64,000 nucleotides of DNA, from assembly GCF_019049105.1 (NCBI RefSeq), contig NZ_JAHQZR010000001.1:310001-374000 (forward strand), written 5' to 3'. Origin of the DNA: Leucobacter chinensis (GTDB lineage Bacteria; Actinomycetota; Actinomycetes; Actinomycetales; Microbacteriaceae). Made by a program: the position numbers and the translations under genes. The notes under the pieces are model-generated. The model made no database searches, was not told where the DNA came from, and worked only from the letters and a program-made list of their open reading frames with translations. Positions 51,221 to 60,482 of this stretch are shown in pieces. Position 1 is the stretch's first letter. Every line of letters begins with the position of its first letter.

Positions 51221-51826
51221 GTGATTGCATCAGTCAGAGGTCAGCTGCTTCGTCAAGGGGCAAACTTTCTCATCATTGAGGTGGGGGGAGTCGGCATGCG
51301 TGTCGAGGTGCCCTCGGGTGCTCGGGCCCCACGGCTCGGCGCGGGGGAGGTGTTCTTACATACCTCACTCATCGTTCGTGAAGACGCTATGACGCTGTTT
51401 GGGTTTGAGACCCTCGAAGAAATCGAGGTCTTTGAACACATGATTACCGTGTCGGGTGTCGGCCCGAAGTCGGCGCTCGGGGTGCTCTCGGCGATGAGCC
51501 CTGGTGACATTGCCGCGGCCGTGATGGCCGAAGATGATAAGGCGTTTCGCCAGGCTCCTGGTATCGGGCCGAAGACCTCGAAGCTCCTCATCGTCTCGCT
51601 CGCAGGTAAACTCGATCACCTTCCTCAGCCCGCCGCTACCGCTGCACCCACAGCAGAGAAGCCATCAGACGACCGCGCGCAGGTCATCCTCGGCCTGCAA
51701 GGTCTTGGATGGAATGAGCAGCAGGCGAGTGCCGCTGTGCTCCAGGCGCTCGAGGCTGGTGCTCCAGGAGATGCTGCGAGGCTCATGCGAGCTGCTTTGC
51801 TCATTCTTCAGTCGGGAGGGAAGTAA
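51221..51826 (+). CDS. ruvA: Holliday junction helicase subunit RuvA
   Basis: A 201-residue junction-binding subunit. Domain I is MIASVRGQLLRQGANFLIIE to LVREDAMTLFGFETLEE; domain II carries tandem helix-hairpin-helix with VSGVGPKSALGVLSAM and APGIGPKTSKLLIVSL; domain III is the C-terminal RuvB-contacting helix bundle. TACAGT (51209-51214) ends 6 nt before the GTG, suggesting a leaderless start. The gene follows leuA directly; ruvC and yebC, its usual upstream neighbours, are absent. Confidence 0.96.
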   Translation: MIASVRGQLLRQGANFLIIEVGGVGMRVEVPSGARAPRLGAGEVFLHTSLIVREDAMTLFGFETLEEIEVFEHMITVSGVGPKSALGVLSAMSPGDIAAAVMAEDDKAFRQAPGIGPKTSKLLIVSLAGKLDHLPQPAATAAPTAEKPSDDRAQVILGLQGLGWNEQQASAAVLQALEAGAPGDAARLMRAALLILQSGGK

Positions 51827-51829
51827 GGC

Positions 51830-52828
51830 GTGAGTGGTGAACTCTCTGCAGGACTCGAACACGGCGAACTGAACTTTGAGGGCGCGCTTCGCCCCTCGCG
51901 GCTTGGTGAATTCATTGGGCAGGCCAAGCTGCGTAAACAATTGAGCCTGTTGCTGAGCGCTGCCCAGATGCAGCAGCGCACTCCCGAGCACATCTTGCTT
52001 GCGGGCCCCCCTGGGCTCGGTAAAACGACCCTCTCGATGATTGTCGCTCACGAACTCGATGCGCAGCTGCATCAGACCTCTGGGCCCGCGATCCAACACG
52101 CGGGTGACCTCGCTGCGATTCTTTCGGGGTTGCAGCCTGGCGATGTGCTCTTCATTGACGAGATTCATCGGCTCTCGCGCAATGCCGAAGAGATGCTCTA
52201 CCTCGCGATGGAAGACTTTCGCATCGACATCATGGTCGGAAAAGGCGCCGGCGCCAGTTCAATTGCGCTCGATCTTTCGCCGTTCACACTCGTGGGGGCG
52301 ACGACCCGGTCGGGCATGCTGCCAAACCCACTGCGCGATCGATTTGGCTTCACTGCGCACTTCGAGTTTTACGATCACGATGAGCTGGCACAGGTTGTGA
52401 CCCGCACGGCGAGACTGCTCGACTTCGGACTCGAAGAGCCCTCGATCGCCGAGATCGCGCGGCGTTCACGGGGTACGCCGCGTATCGCGAACCGGCTGCT
52501 TCGGCGCGTGCGCGACTACGCACTCGTACATGACAATCACGGCGACCTTGACACGGTACGTGAAGCGCTTGCGCTCTATGACGTTGACGAGGCTGGCCTT
52601 GATCGGCTTGACCGCGATGTCCTCTTCGTTCTTGTCGAGCGTTTCGGGGGTGGACCAGTTGGCGTCGAATCGCTCGCCACGTCGCTGGGGGAGGAAGCGG
52701 AGACCATTGAATCGGTGGTTGAACCCTTCCTCGTGCGCGAGGGCTTCGTGCTTCGCACCCCGCGAGGTAGGGTGGCAGCGCAGAAAGCTTGGGATTACCT
52801 CGGCGTTATAAAGCCAACAACCATGTAA
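51830..52828 (+). CDS. ruvB: Holliday junction helicase subunit RuvB
   Basis: A 332-residue AAA+ motor driving branch migration with RuvA. Walker A is GPPGLGKT (59-66), Walker [19 protein letters not shown], sensor [19 protein letters not shown], and the arginine finger region [19 protein letters not shown] is followed by the winged-helix C-domain. It starts 3 bases after the ruvA stop, so it is coupled. Confidence 0.97.
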   Translation: MSGELSAGLEHGELNFEGALRPSRLGEFIGQAKLRKQLSLLLSAAQMQQRTPEHILLAGPPGLGKTTLSMIVAHELDAQLHQTSGPAIQHAGDLAAILSGLQPGDVLFIDEIHRLSRNAEEMLYLAMEDFRIDIMVGKGAGASSIALDLSPFTLVGATTRSGMLPNPLRDRFGFTAHFEFYDHDELAQVVTRTARLLDFGLEEPSIAEIARRSRGTPRIANRLLRRVRDYALVHDNHGDLDTVREALALYDVDEAGLDRLDRDVLFVLVERFGGGPVGVESLATSLGEEAETIESVVEPFLVREGFVLRTPRGRVAAQKAWDYLGVIKPTTM

Positions 52829-52877
52829 GCTGAGAGAGTTTGCTCGTACAAGGCTTGAGAAGAAAGTTGAACACAGT

Positions 52878-53315
52878 ATGGATCCAATGAGTCTAATCAT
52901 GCTTGCCCTCATCGGCTTGCTTGTGATCATGATGGTACGCAACGGCCGTAAGCGCCGCGAGCAGGCCGCTGCAATGCAGCAGGGGCTTGTCGCCGGGGCA
53001 GAGGTCATGCTGCAGACCGGTATCTACGGAACCTTTGTGAAGTTCGATGAGGTCGATGAGAATCGCGCCGTCATTCAGACCGGTGACACCACGATGGTTG
53101 TTCACCGTAACGCTATTGGGCAGATCATCACGCCTGTTGAAGTTGAAGCCGTTGATGAAGAAGCGTCATCGCTCGCGCCCGATGATGACCCAGCCTTTGG
53201 CGAGTCACTCGGTTCGACCGAGGCAACCACCGAAGAAACCACTGACCTTCCGGCGACCTCAGAGGCTCCTGAATTCCCAGAGGCACCTGAGTCGCCCAAG
53301 TCTGACGAAAAGTAA
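52878..53315 (+). CDS. yajC: Preprotein translocase subunit YajC
   Basis: A 145-residue SecDF accessory protein: one N-terminal helix (SLIMLALIGLLVIMMVRNG), a basic stretch RKRREQAAAMQQGL, then the conserved GAEVMLQTGIYGTFVKFDEV. The last 45 residues are acidic and Pro-rich and probably disordered; most YajC proteins end earlier. It lies between ruvB and secD, the standard actinobacterial order. Confidence 0.93.
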   Translation: MDPMSLIMLALIGLLVIMMVRNGRKRREQAAAMQQGLVAGAEVMLQTGIYGTFVKFDEVDENRAVIQTGDTTMVVHRNAIGQIITPVEVEAVDEEASSLAPDDDPAFGESLGSTEATTEETTDLPATSEAPEFPEAPESPKSDEK

Positions 53316-53348
53316 GCTCGTCACCTTTTTCTAGAGAAAGAATCCGCT

Positions 53349-55196
53349 GTGGCATCATCACCGTCGGTGCGAAAGGCGCGTAAGTCATTACTCGCCCTCG
53401 CTGTCATTATTATTGCGCTCATAAGCGTGATTGGTATCGGAGTGTTCCGTGGGGGAACAGGGTTAGCGCCAAAACTTGCGCTTGACCTGCAGGGCGGTAC
53501 ACAGGTACTTCTCGCTCCAAAACAAACCGACGGCTCGCAAGTCACCGGTGAGCAACTGAATCAAGCTGTGTCGATCATTCGTCAGCGCGTCAACGCTAAC
53601 GGCGTGACCGAGGCCGAGATTACGACACAGGGTAACCAGAACATCGTCGTCTCGATTCCAGGCAAAGCCGATGAGGCAACGCTCAAACGCATCGAGGCCT
53701 CTGCAAAGATGGACATGCGTGCGGTGCTGTACTACGGCCCCGCGCTCTCGAGTGACGGCGCTCAGGAAGGCGACGACGCAACCGCCGAGGGCGAAGAAGG
53801 AGCGGATGCTCCTGAGGTCGCCGGTACAGATGAAGCTGCCGAAAAGACCGATGAGTCTGACGCCAAGTCAGAAGAGAGTGAAGCAGCCGATACAAAGGAT
53901 GAAGCTGCTGACGCAGAAGATACGGGAGATCTGTACCCCGATCCGCTGCCAACTGATCCCAGCGATAGCGCGTGGGTAACCGAGGCACTCTTCAACGAAT
54001 TTAACGAGTACCAGTGCACCACCGATTCACATGACAAGGCAAGCGCAGCTCCCCTTGACCGCCCACTGATTACGTGTGATACGACGAATACGATCAAGTA
54101 CATCTTGAGCCCGGTTGAGCAAGATGATAAGGGCAACGTGCTCGGTGGCGAGTCGATTCTCGACGCAAGCGCCGCACAGGCAACCGACAGCAACGGCGCC
54201 GTGATCGGCAGCTGGGCTGTTCAACTGAAGCTCGACGAAACCGGTTCGAAGCTCTTTGGGCAGATGAGCACGAGACTCTTCGGTCTCAAGGGGCAGGAGC
54301 CTCTTGACCAGTTCGCGTTCGTGCTTGACGGTGCAGTACTCATTGCGCCGTCGATGCAGGGAACGATTCTTGATGGCCGACCATCGATTACGGGTGACTA
54401 CACGCAAGAAGCGGCGCAGGCTCTCGCTGACCAGCTCAAGTTCGGTGCACTTCCCATCGGCTTTGAGGTGCAAAGCCAGCAGGATATCTCGGCGACGCTT
54501 GGCGACAGCCAGCTGAAGTGGGGCCTCATTACGGGCCTCATCGGCTTCATTCTCGTGATGATCTACTCGCTGTTCCAGTACCGGGTACTCGGCAGCGTCA
54601 CGGTGATGTCACTCATCATGGCCGGCTTCATTACCTATCTGCTGTTGATCTACATGTCGTGGCAGCATGGGTACCGACTCTCGCTCGCGGGCATTGCCGG
54701 TGTCATGGTGGCCGTTGGCTTCACCGCCGACTCGTTTATTGTCTACTTCGAGAGAATTCGTGATGAGCTTCGTGACGGTCGGCAGGTATCGGCCGCCGTT
54801 GACGCCGGTTGGAAGCGTGCCATTCGTACGATTCTGGCCTCAGACGGCATTAACTTGCTCGCGGCAATCATTCTCTTCGTGCTCGCTGTTGGCAATGTGC
54901 AGGGCTTCGCGTTTACGCTCGGTCTCACGACCATTGTCGACGTTCTTGTCGTGACACTCTTCACGCACCCGCTGCTCGTCTTGCTCGCACGCACGAAGTT
55001 CTATAGCCAAGGTCACCCGCTTTCGGGTCTCGACCCGCGCCAGCTAGGTGCCGTTTACCGTGGCCGGGCGCAGTTCCAGGCCCCCGTCATTGACGAATCG
55101 AAGGCGGGCCGCAAAAACCAGAAGAGCCGTAAAGAAGCAGAGCGTCGTCAAACGATTGCCGAGCGTAAGGCTACTGAGAATCAGGGAGCAAACTAA
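53349..55196 (+). CDS. secD: Protein translocase subunit SecD
   Basis: A 615-residue RND-type membrane subunit using the proton gradient to pull proteins out of SecYEG. TM1 is at about 14-33, followed by the DLQGGTQVLL motif. The periplasmic P1 region carries a 55-60-residue very acidic insert (137-195), low in complexity. After P1 comes FALDGAVLIAPS-like GAVLIAPSMQG and five C-terminal helices with AGVMVAVGFTADSFIVYFER. The start is GTG. The stop overlaps the secF ATG by one base (TAATG). Confidence 0.96.
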   Translation: MASSPSVRKARKSLLALAVIIIALISVIGIGVFRGGTGLAPKLALDLQGGTQVLLAPKQTDGSQVTGEQLNQAVSIIRQRVNANGVTEAEITTQGNQNIVVSIPGKADEATLKRIEASAKMDMRAVLYYGPALSSDGAQEGDDATAEGEEGADAPEVAGTDEAAEKTDESDAKSEESEAADTKDEAADAEDTGDLYPDPLPTDPSDSAWVTEALFNEFNEYQCTTDSHDKASAAPLDRPLITCDTTNTIKYILSPVEQDDKGNVLGGESILDASAAQATDSNGAVIGSWAVQLKLDETGSKLFGQMSTRLFGLKGQEPLDQFAFVLDGAVLIAPSMQGTILDGRPSITGDYTQEAAQALADQLKFGALPIGFEVQSQQDISATLGDSQLKWGLITGLIGFILVMIYSLFQYRVLGSVTVMSLIMAGFITYLLLIYMSWQHGYRLSLAGIAGVMVAVGFTADSFIVYFERIRDELRDGRQVSAAVDAGWKRAIRTILASDGINLLAAIILFVLAVGNVQGFAFTLGLTTIVDVLVVTLFTHPLLVLLARTKFYSQGHPLSGLDPRQLGAVYRGRAQFQAPVIDESKAGRKNQKSRKEAERRQTIAERKATENQGAN

Positions 55197-56206
55197 TGGC
55201 CGGTGGATTTGCAAAGCTTGGTAACGACCTTTATACGGGCGACCGCTCGGTAAACTTCGTTGGGCGCCGCGGGCGCTGGTATCTCCTTTCAACGCTCGTC
55301 ATCGTTCTCGCATTGCTGGGCACCCTCTTGCGAGGTGGCTTCAGCTTTGGCATTGAGTTCACGGGCGGTAGCGAGTTCCAGGTGCACACCGACAAAGTGA
55401 GCCAGAGCGATATTCAGGTCGCGACCGACGTCGTTACCGACGTACTCCCAGGCTCGGTGCCTCGGGTGACGACCCTCGGTCAGAACACGGTTCGGCTTCA
55501 GACCGAACAGCTCGACGAGAAGCAGTCACGTGAAATCGGCGTGCAGCTCGCCGAAGCCTTCGATATTGATGAGAGCGCCGTAACCTCGTCGTACATTGGT
55601 GCGACATGGGGCCAGGACATTACCAAGTCTGCGCTCAAGGCACTCATCGTGTTCATTCTCTTCGCGGGCCTCGTCATGGCGCTCTACTTTAGAACTTGGA
55701 AGATGGCTCTTGCGGCCCTCATCGCGCTCTTCCACGACCTCGTCATTACGGCCGCCGTGTATGGCGCTGCTGGGTTCGAGATCACCCCGGCAGCGATGAT
55801 CGGGTTCCTGACGATTCTTGGCTACTCGCTGTATGACACCGTTGTGGTCTTCGACAAGATTCGTGAGAATACCGATACGAGCATGTTTACGTCGCAGCGA
55901 ACCTTTGGCGAATCGGTGAACCTCGCCGTGAACCAGACGCTCGTTCGCTCGATTAACACCTCGGTCGTTGCTCTGCTTCCCGTCGGGTCGATCCTCTTTA
56001 TCGGTGCGATGATGCTGGGTGCCGGCACCCTACGTGACATTACCCTTGCACTCTTCATCGGTATTTTTGTCGGTGCCTACTCGACTATTTTCATCGCTGC
56101 TCCGGTCTACGCGCAGCTGCGAGAAAAAGAAGATGGCATCATCAAGCACGACGAAACAGTGCGCAAAACGCGCGAACGAGAGGCAACCTCAACCTCGATT
56201 GCGTGA
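55196..56206 (+). CDS. secF: Protein translocase subunit SecF
   Basis: A 336-residue partner of SecD with six helices. The family motif GIEFTGGSEFQVHTD follows TM1, and GFLTILGYSLYDTVVVFDKIRENT is the diagnostic TM4 segment. The C-terminus is basic and cytosolic. It is translationally coupled to secD. Confidence 0.97.
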   Translation: MAGGFAKLGNDLYTGDRSVNFVGRRGRWYLLSTLVIVLALLGTLLRGGFSFGIEFTGGSEFQVHTDKVSQSDIQVATDVVTDVLPGSVPRVTTLGQNTVRLQTEQLDEKQSREIGVQLAEAFDIDESAVTSSYIGATWGQDITKSALKALIVFILFAGLVMALYFRTWKMALAALIALFHDLVITAAVYGAAGFEITPAAMIGFLTILGYSLYDTVVVFDKIRENTDTSMFTSQRTFGESVNLAVNQTLVRSINTSVVALLPVGSILFIGAMMLGAGTLRDITLALFIGIFVGAYSTIFIAAPVYAQLREKEDGIIKHDETVRKTREREATSTSIA

Positions 56207-56251
56207 TCGGGGCACATGTGGCGTACGATTCCTTCATAAGGTGGAGGTGCC

Positions 56252-58495
56252 ATGGCTGATACAAATATCAACAGTTCATCGCTTCGTCGGTTGATGCCGA
56301 AGCTCTTTTCTCGCTCAACCACGCCCGATGCTGTTGATCAGCTCGTACGCACCGTCAAAGCGAACCACCCTCGCGGCGACCTCGCGCTCATCGAACGAGC
56401 GTACGAGGTCGCCGAGAGGTGGCATCGTGACCAGGTGCGCAGAAGTGGCGAACCGTACATTACGCACCCCGTAGCCGTCGCTCAGATTCTCGCAGAGCTC
56501 GGTGTTGCTCCTGTGGCCATCGCCGCAGCCCTGTTGCACGATACGGTCGAAGATACCGATTACTCGCTTGAAACCCTCACCGAAGACTTCGGCGAGGAAA
56601 TCGCGATGCTCGTTGACGGTGTGACGAAGCTCGACAAGGTCAAATACGGCGATAGCGCCCAGGCTGAAACCGTGCGCAAGATGATCATCGCTATGTCGAA
56701 AGATATTCGCGTTCTCGTCATTAAACTTGCCGACCGCCTGCACAATGCCCGCACCTGGGGCTTTGTGAACCCAGACTCTGCCAAGCGCAAAGCAGCTGAA
56801 ACGCTCGAGATCTACGCACCGCTCGCACACCGGCTCGGCATTCAGTCGATGAAGACCGAGCTCGAAGATCTCTCGTTCGCCGTACTCAAGCCGAAGCTCT
56901 ACGGCGAGATTCAAAACCTCGTCAACCAGCGCAACCCCGAGCGCGAAAAGCTCGTGCAAAAGGTGATCGGCACGATCGAATCTGACATGCGCGAGGCGAA
57001 GGTCAAGGTTGAGGTAACGGGGCGACCCAAAGAGCTGTATTCGATCTACCAAAAGATGATCGTTCGCGGCCGCGAGTTCGATGACATCTATGACCTCGTG
57101 GGCATTCGTATTCTCGCGAACTCGATTCGCGACTGTTATGCGGTTCTGGGAGCGGTTCATGCCCGCTGGACCCCGATTCCCGGCCGGTTTAAAGACTACA
57201 TTGCCTCACCCAAGTTCAATCTGTACCAGTCGCTTCACACGACGGTGATCGGGCCCGATGGGCGAGCGGTCGAGATTCAAATTCGTACGCATGAGATGCA
57301 CCAGCGAGCCGAATACGGTGTTGCTGCCCACTGGAAGTACAAGCAGGGCAATACTGAGAATGGGCAGTCGGTTTCAGCCGACATGGCCTGGCTCGAGCAC
57401 ATTACCGACTGGCAAGCCGAAACCGAAGACCCCGGCGAATTCCTTGACGCGCTTCGCTTCGAGATCGGCGCAAAAGAGGTTTACGTCTTTACGCCAAAGG
57501 GACGTGTCATTGGTCTCCCGGCAGGCGGTACGACCGTCGACTTTGCCTACGCCGTGCACACTGAGGTCGGCCACCGCACCATGGGTGCTCGGGTGAACGG
57601 CCGGCTCTTGCCACTTGAAACTGAGCTGCACAACGGTGACGTCGTTGAGGTATTCACCTCGAAAGACCCCGATGCGGGGCCGAGCCAGGACTGGTTGAAC
57701 TTTGTGAAGAGCAAGCGTGCTCAGAGCAAGATCAAACAGTGGTTTACGAAAGAGCGTCGCGAGGGTGCCGTTGAGCACGGCAAAGAGGCGATCACCCGTG
57801 AAATGCGTAAGCAGAAGTTGCCTCTGCAGAAACTTCTCAACTCAGATGCGGTGCAAGACGTAGGCCTGCAACTGCACTACTCCGATGTTTCAGCGCTCTA
57901 CGCGGCTGTGGGTGAGGGGCACGTCTCGCCACAGTCAGTGGTCGAGAAGATCATTGCCATCATTGCCGAGCAAGAGGGGACCGACCACAGTCCGCTGATT
58001 GAGACTCCCGCGATCGGCGCGCAGCAGCCAGCCAAGCGCCAGACGAGTAACTCTGGCGTCATTGTGAAGGGCACGAGCGACGTGCTCGTGAAGCTTGCAA
58101 AGTGCTGCACGCCGGTTCCAGGCGACGAAATCATGGGGTTCATCACCAAGGGGCAGGGCATCTCGGTGCACCAGACTCGCTGTACCAACTATGCGGCCCT
58201 CGCAGAGCAGACCGAACGGCTTGTGGAGGTGGAGTGGGCACCAACCTCCAAAAGCTTATTTCTCGTCCAAATCCAAGTAGAGGCGCTTGACCGCTCAGGG
58301 CTGCTCTCCGACATCACCCGAGTGCTGTCGGAATATCACGTCAATATTCTCTCGGCCAACCTCAACACTTCGAGCGCGCGGCTCGCGATCAGTACCTTTG
58401 CCTTCGAAATGGCAAACACGACCCATCTCGACCACGTGTTGGGGGCGGTGCGCCGCATAGAGGGTGTGTACGACGTCTATAGGGTCACTGGTTAG
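56252..58495 (+). CDS. rsh: Bifunctional (p)ppGpp synthetase/hydrolase (RSH)
   Basis: A 747-residue long RelA/SpoT homologue. The HD hydrolase domain is intact ([13 protein letters not shown] with H96, D97). The synthetase domain has [14 protein letters not shown], the [20 protein letters not shown] substrate loop and [23 protein letters not shown] ([20 protein letters not shown]), a Cys-containing CC/ZFD segment ([18 protein letters not shown]) and a C-terminal ACT domain follow. It therefore makes and degrades the stringent alarmone. GGTGGAGGTGCC precedes the ATG. The secDF-rsh order is conserved in actinobacteria. Confidence 0.96.
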   Translation: MADTNINSSSLRRLMPKLFSRSTTPDAVDQLVRTVKANHPRGDLALIERAYEVAERWHRDQVRRSGEPYITHPVAVAQILAELGVAPVAIAAALLHDTVEDTDYSLETLTEDFGEEIAMLVDGVTKLDKVKYGDSAQAETVRKMIIAMSKDIRVLVIKLADRLHNARTWGFVNPDSAKRKAAETLEIYAPLAHRLGIQSMKTELEDLSFAVLKPKLYGEIQNLVNQRNPEREKLVQKVIGTIESDMREAKVKVEVTGRPKELYSIYQKMIVRGREFDDIYDLVGIRILANSIRDCYAVLGAVHARWTPIPGRFKDYIASPKFNLYQSLHTTVIGPDGRAVEIQIRTHEMHQRAEYGVAAHWKYKQGNTENGQSVSADMAWLEHITDWQAETEDPGEFLDALRFEIGAKEVYVFTPKGRVIGLPAGGTTVDFAYAVHTEVGHRTMGARVNGRLLPLETELHNGDVVEVFTSKDPDAGPSQDWLNFVKSKRAQSKIKQWFTKERREGAVEHGKEAITREMRKQKLPLQKLLNSDAVQDVGLQLHYSDVSALYAAVGEGHVSPQSVVEKIIAIIAEQEGTDHSPLIETPAIGAQQPAKRQTSNSGVIVKGTSDVLVKLAKCCTPVPGDEIMGFITKGQGISVHQTRCTNYAALAEQTERLVEVEWAPTSKSLFLVQIQVEALDRSGLLSDITRVLSEYHVNILSANLNTSSARLAISTFAFEMANTTHLDHVLGAVRRIEGVYDVYRVTG

Positions 58496-58511
58496 CCCTC
58501 GGTAGCGTTAT

Positions 58512-59084
58512 TCACTGGATGGTTTGATGGTGGCGGATCACGCATCGACGTACTTCGGTGAGCCGAGCCTCGGCCCTTCCTCGGTAGGGGCGATTACGCT
58601 CGTGGTACCTGGTTGCAAGATCCTGAGGCAGGCGCGCATCCTGCTCAAGCAGCGAGCGGAGCGAACTGAGCCCGAAACGTTCGAACTCGTCATCGCCGAG
58701 GTACAGCAGGTCATAGGCGGTGCGTGCGGGAGACGTGACGCGCACACCGGCAAGCACAACCGTGTGTGAACGGTCAATATCGTACTCTCGCACACGAACC
58801 GGGTCAGCGATACGCCTCAGGAAGCGCATACCGTTCAGCGTTGAATAGAGCGTTGGTTGACCGGTCTGCCATTCAGCACCCCACACCCATGCGGCACTGT
58901 AGGCAGCAACGGTGAGCTCGTGGCTGCCGGCGTCTGGTGGCAGGAGCGTACTGGCCCGGACGACGGCGTTGTCAGGCCACCCGACACCGCGTACGCCGGG
59001 TCCGCAGCGAACGAGCGAGCCGCGCCGTAGCTCAGCAGAGATGATTGAGGGCGGTAGTAATGAAAAAGCAGGAGGGGTGAGCAT
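58512..59084 (-). CDS. AbiEi antitoxin-like protein lacking its HTH
   Basis: A 190-residue protein from ATG 59084. The segment VLAGVRVTSPARTAYDLLYL resembles the conserved core of AbiEi-like (type IV antitoxin-like) regulators of actinobacteria, and VRCGPGVRGVGWPDNAVVRA with WVWGAEWQTGQPTLYST are partial family features. The usual N-terminal helix-turn-helix is missing and no AbiEii toxin is beside it, so a toxin-antitoxin role is not supported. There is no ribosome site at the ATG; instead the intrinsic terminator of the upstream DUF349 gene overlaps the start. An upstream in-frame extension lacks a start with a ribosome site. Confidence 0.55.
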   Translation of the reverse strand: MLTPPAFSLLPPSIISAELRRGSLVRCGPGVRGVGWPDNAVVRASTLLPPDAGSHELTVAAYSAAWVWGAEWQTGQPTLYSTLNGMRFLRRIADPVRVREYDIDRSHTVVLAGVRVTSPARTAYDLLYLGDDEFERFGLSSLRSLLEQDARLPQDLATRYHERNRPYRGRAEARLTEVRRCVIRHHQTIQ

Positions 59085-59130
59085 TGCACCAGCCTGTCGT
59101 GAGACAAGCGGTGAATGCCACCCCTCCTGC
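59068..59130 (-). terminator. Terminator of the DUF349 gene, overlapping the next gene's start
   Basis: On the minus strand GCAGGAGGGGTG (59130-59119) pairs with CACCCCTCCTGC (59079-59068), followed by TTTTTC. The 39-nt loop can form an inner stem (GCTTGTC/GACAGGC). The descending arm and T-tract are codons 3-8 of the AbiEi-like frame. Confidence 0.75.
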
Positions 59131-59148
59131 GAAAAGTGTGAGTAACTC

Positions 59149-60411
59149 TTAGCCGAGTGCTTTGAGCCACGACTCCTGCGTGGCGAGCTTTTCGGCGGCC
59201 TGGGCTGCCTTCTTCGAGTTACCCGCTGCCTCGGCAGCTTTGATCTCTTCATTAAGCTCTGCAATTGAGGCCTCGAGCTGCCCCTTCAAGCCCTCGCTTC
59301 GAGCGATCGTTTCTGGATTCGTGGCTTCCCAGTGATCGTTCTCGAGCTTGCGAACGTGATCTTCAACCGTGCGAAGACGGCCTTCGATTTCACGGAGAGC
59401 CTCGCGGGGAACGCGGCCCACCTCGTCCCACTTGATCTGAATGTCGGTGATGAGTTTGCGTGCCTTCTCATGATCTGAGACTTTCAGAATCGGCTCAGCC
59501 TCTTCGAGGATCGCACGCTTCGCTTCAAGGTTTGCCTCATACTCAACGTTCTCGAGGGCTACCTCTTCAGCCTTAGCGTTATAGAGCACATCGCCAGCGG
59601 CCTTAAAGCGTGCCCAGAGCTGATCGTCAACCTTGCGGCTTGCTCGGCCGGCTGCCTTCCAATCATCGAGCAGCGTACGGTACTGAGGGATGCCATCTGA
59701 GCCTTTGGGTGCAAGAGCCTCGGCAGCCGTAATGAGCTGTTCTTTGCGGTGCTTAACCTGCTTATTCGTCGCATCCATCTGTGAGAAGAAGCGGCGGCGG
59801 GCAGCATCGAAGCTCGTACGCGCGGTGCGGAAACGCTTCCAGAGCGCATCGGCGTCGGCCTTATTGATCTGTGGGCCCTGGCGTTGTGCGTTCTGCCAGT
59901 TCGTGAAGAGCTGTTCCATGAGCTTGCCGGAGTCTTTCCAGCGAACCTGGTCTTCAGGCTGAGCGGCAATGCGCTCTGCCTCAACAACAATCGCCTCTCG
60001 CTCTGCGAGCGCCTCTTGCTTGAGCGCGGCGCGCTCTTCGCGCTGCTTCTTTGCGTACTCTTCAGCGCGCTCTTGAAGCTTGGCGACGCGGTCACGGAGC
60101 GACTGCAGGTCGCCAACCGCGGCTGGTTCTTTAACGAGTTCGCTCAGACTGGCGACACTCTGTGAAATGTCGAGACCTGCGCTACCGGTATTGATGCGCT
60201 GTTCAAGCAGGTGAATCTGCCCTTCAAGATCATCGAACTTGCGCACGAAGTAGGCCATCGCCTCCTCAGCCGTGCCGTCTGGGTACTGGCCGACTACCCG
60301 TTCTGTGTCGCCGTCACGCACAGTTACGGTATTCGTTTCGTCGACGCGACCCCATTGATTCGCGTTAGTTGATTCGTTCACAGTTTCACCATTCGAGGCA
60401 GATTGTTCCAT
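59149..60411 (-). CDS. DUF349 coiled-coil protein
   Basis: A 420-residue, almost entirely helical, highly charged protein. It contains repeated DUF349 units recognisable by LMEQLFTNWQNAQRQGPQ, LWKRFRTARTSFDAARRRFF, LLDDWKAAGRASRKVDDQLW followed by ARFKAAGDVLY, and KWDEVGRVPREALREIEGRL. The family's function is unknown. ATG 60411 is the likely start; a longer in-frame reading lacks a ribosome site. It diverges from rarA with about 70 bases between starts. Confidence 0.9.
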   Translation of the reverse strand: MEQSASNGETVNESTNANQWGRVDETNTVTVRDGDTERVVGQYPDGTAEEAMAYFVRKFDDLEGQIHLLEQRINTGSAGLDISQSVASLSELVKEPAAVGDLQSLRDRVAKLQERAEEYAKKQREERAALKQEALAEREAIVVEAERIAAQPEDQVRWKDSGKLMEQLFTNWQNAQRQGPQINKADADALWKRFRTARTSFDAARRRFFSQMDATNKQVKHRKEQLITAAEALAPKGSDGIPQYRTLLDDWKAAGRASRKVDDQLWARFKAAGDVLYNAKAEEVALENVEYEANLEAKRAILEEAEPILKVSDHEKARKLITDIQIKWDEVGRVPREALREIEGRLRTVEDHVRKLENDHWEATNPETIARSEGLKGQLEASIAELNEEIKAAEAAGNSKKAAQAAEKLATQESWLKALG

Positions 60412-60482
60412 CAAGTCTCTACTATAGCTAACTCCTGCCGTTCTCACGCATCTTGTCAGTGGGTGTGGCTACCATAAGCATT

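Noticed and set aside
58512-59084. Type IV toxin-antitoxin system
   Set aside because: No AbiEii-like toxin lies next to the gene and its HTH is missing, so only family resemblance is claimed.
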